DNA of 5,485 bases from an uncultured Roseburia sp. GTDB taxonomy: Bacteria; Bacillota; Clostridia; Lachnospirales; Lachnospiraceae. How positions within the stretch are numbered: the first letter of the stretch is position 1; each line of letters starts with the position of its first letter. Below are positions 5,465-5,485 of the stretch, piece by piece. The position numbers and the translations under genes are program-made. The notes under the pieces are model-generated. The model saw only the letters and a list, made by a program, of their open reading frames with translations, searched no databases and was not told the origin of the DNA. The stretch spans positions 1 to 5,485 of the forward strand of contig CAMSEJ010000181.1 of NCBI GenBank assembly GCA_947057405.1. Reading direction: 5' to 3'.

Positions 5465-5485
5465 AGATCGGAAGAGCACACGTCT
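5465..5485. other. Illumina adapter start (sequencing artefact)
   Basis: AGATCGGAAGAGCACACGTCT (21 bases, stated as one adapter word) is the standard read-1 3' adapter start. It is the exact reverse complement of bases 31-51, so the contig ends in a 21-bp inverted repeat of technical origin. Genomic sequence stops at about 5464. The PBP frame stays open through it and would gain false residues. Confidence 0.98.

Noticed and set aside
1..5485. Terminal inverted repeats as a sign of a mobile element
   Set aside because: The repeats are the same sequencing adapter in both orientations; no transposase, integrase or target duplication is present.

Overview
The window is a metagenome-style or draft-genome contig from a Gram-positive, Firmicutes-type bacterium, most likely class Clostridia and plausibly Lachnospiraceae. 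This is inferred from gene content and protein flavour: a ruvB-zapA-U32 peptidase-SEDS-class B PBP order, strong AGGAGG-type ribosome binding sites, a long clostridial ZapA, and a DUF3656-type U32 protein. I cannot name a genus. Both ends are not genomic. Bases 1-51 are an Illumina P7 adapter with an 8-base index, and bases 5465-5485 are the start of the same adapter in the opposite orientation. Genomic sequence therefore runs from about 52 to 5464, and the first and last genes are cut.

All five genes lie on the + strand. Bases 52-578 are the C-terminal half of ruvB (Holliday-junction branch-migration motor). A near-consensus promoter (TTGCCA-17-TATAAT) overlaps its stop codon and drives zapA (629-1084), an FtsZ-ring bundling protein with a long coiled coil and an acidic tail. 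A rho-independent terminator follows zapA. Next is a 725-residue U32-family protein (1191-3368) of the RlhA/TrhP type, the family of Fe-S enzymes that hydroxylate rRNA or tRNA. It carries a degenerate second U32-like half with its own cysteines.

Eight bases further on is a SEDS-family peptidoglycan glycosyltransferase (FtsW/RodA/SpoVE type, 3377-4717). It overlaps by 26 bases the start of a class B penicillin-binding protein (from 4692), which is cut by the adapter after residue 257, past its catalytic serine. The SEDS protein polymerises lipid II and the PBP crosslinks the strands, so this pair is a complete peptidoglycan synthase cassette, presumably cotranslated.

There is no mobile element, CRISPR array, RNA gene or stretch over 300 bases without a gene. 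This is ordinary conserved chromosomal sequence. The points worth a second look are the adapter ends and the chimeric reading frame they create, the internal duplication in the U32 protein, a perfect 11-bp hairpin inside its coding sequence, a possible promoter placed so that its transcript would begin inside the zapA terminator, and the N-terminal membrane extension of the SEDS protein.
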